Part shown: positions 59,458-59,534 of the stretch, one piece after another
Layout of the letters: each line of letters opens with the position of its first letter
Position numbering within the stretch: position 1 is the first letter of the stretch
Assembly: GCA_944390825.1 (NCBI GenBank)
Contig: CALXRG010000016.1
Location: forward strand, 1-59,534
DNA length: 59,534 bases
Reading direction: 5' to 3'
Origin: an uncultured Akkermansia sp.
GTDB lineage: Bacteria; Verrucomicrobiota; Verrucomicrobiia; Verrucomicrobiales; Akkermansiaceae
Translations under genes and position numbers: made by a program
Notes under the pieces: model-generated
Database searches by the model: none
The model's input: the letters and a program-made list of their open reading frames with translations, nothing else
Told to the model about the DNA's origin: nothing

Positions 59458-59534
59458 GGGTCAAGCGCAAAGTGTGTGGAAACCGCTATTTTCGCCTCCT
59501 GGCGCTCCGCCACTGCACTCTACGAGCACACGCA
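59458..59534. repeat. Dispersed repeat, copy 2, running to the window edge
   Basis: Reverse complement of 39294-39370 with two mismatches in 77 bases. It probably continues beyond the window. Both copies lie in spaces just past transcription terminators. Confidence 0.85.

Overview
The window is a GC-rich bacterial chromosome segment dominated by housekeeping genes. It most likely comes from a Verrucomicrobiota member related to Akkermansia. This is inferred from gene content and style (many small secreted proteins and lipoproteins of unknown function, a coaE-rho fusion, an isolated nuoA, an outer-membrane barrel protein, a NifU-like/GGGtGRT pair) and not from any marker search.

Layout. 1-0.3 kb: C-terminal end of a tyrosine recombinase. 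0.5-7 kb (minus): metH, an isolated nuoA with its own promoter and terminator, a small basic protein and a TPR protein. 7.1-10.5 kb (plus): two pseudouridine synthases, pyrE, nagZ. 10.6-13 kb (minus): cmk-plsC-recF. 13.3-16.4 kb (plus): a SulP transporter overlapping mutY. 16.4-18.5 kb: a small ribbon-helix-helix-like protein with a palindromic operator array upstream, then a complete tyrosine recombinase related to the fragment at position 1. 18.5-26.4 kb (plus): nadC-dprA, a D,D-carboxypeptidase, a Bax-inhibitor-1 protein, a Jag-like KH-R3H protein with a secreted partner, and a GH36 alpha-galactosidase that overlaps recQ tail to tail. 28.6-33 kb: a lipoprotein, an outer-membrane barrel protein, a secreted protein divergent from an alpha/beta hydrolase. 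33.2-37.1 kb (minus): the CoaE-Rho fusion and two related secreted proteins. 37.2-39 kb (plus): NifU-like plus GGGtGRT operon. 39.4-39.6 kb (minus): tRNA-Phe and tRNA-Pro. 40.4-43.7 kb (plus): a secreted repeat protein, rnhB, yraN. 43.8-48.8 kb: a T7-like phage assembly block (small-terminase-like, HTH and tail-adaptor-like proteins on minus; portal, Bbp19-like and scaffold proteins on plus). 48.9-50.7 kb (minus): two paralogous lipoproteins, one with a 39-bp in-frame repeat. 51-53.7 kb (minus): thrS-infC. 53.9-56.6 kb (minus): GT25 glycosyltransferase, cupin, and a YqjD/YqjE/YqjK-like trio. 56.9-59.3 kb (plus): carA-purA.

The strongest cross-cutting observation is promoter placement. At least a dozen genes have a sigma70-like -35/-10 pair with 17-18 bp spacing whose -10 box ends only 6-11 bases before the ATG, with no Shine-Dalgarno sequence. 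This predicts leaderless or nearly leaderless mRNAs for cmk, pyrE, nadC, the carboxypeptidase, recQ, coaE-rho and several secreted proteins. A few genes, such as the lipoprotein at 50720, have a classical ribosome binding site and a long leader instead.

The most unusual single gene is the dephospho-CoA kinase/Rho fusion, in which both halves keep their catalytic motifs. The most unusual region is the phage block: its reading frames are intact, but the large terminase, major capsid, tail, lysis and replication genes are not in it.
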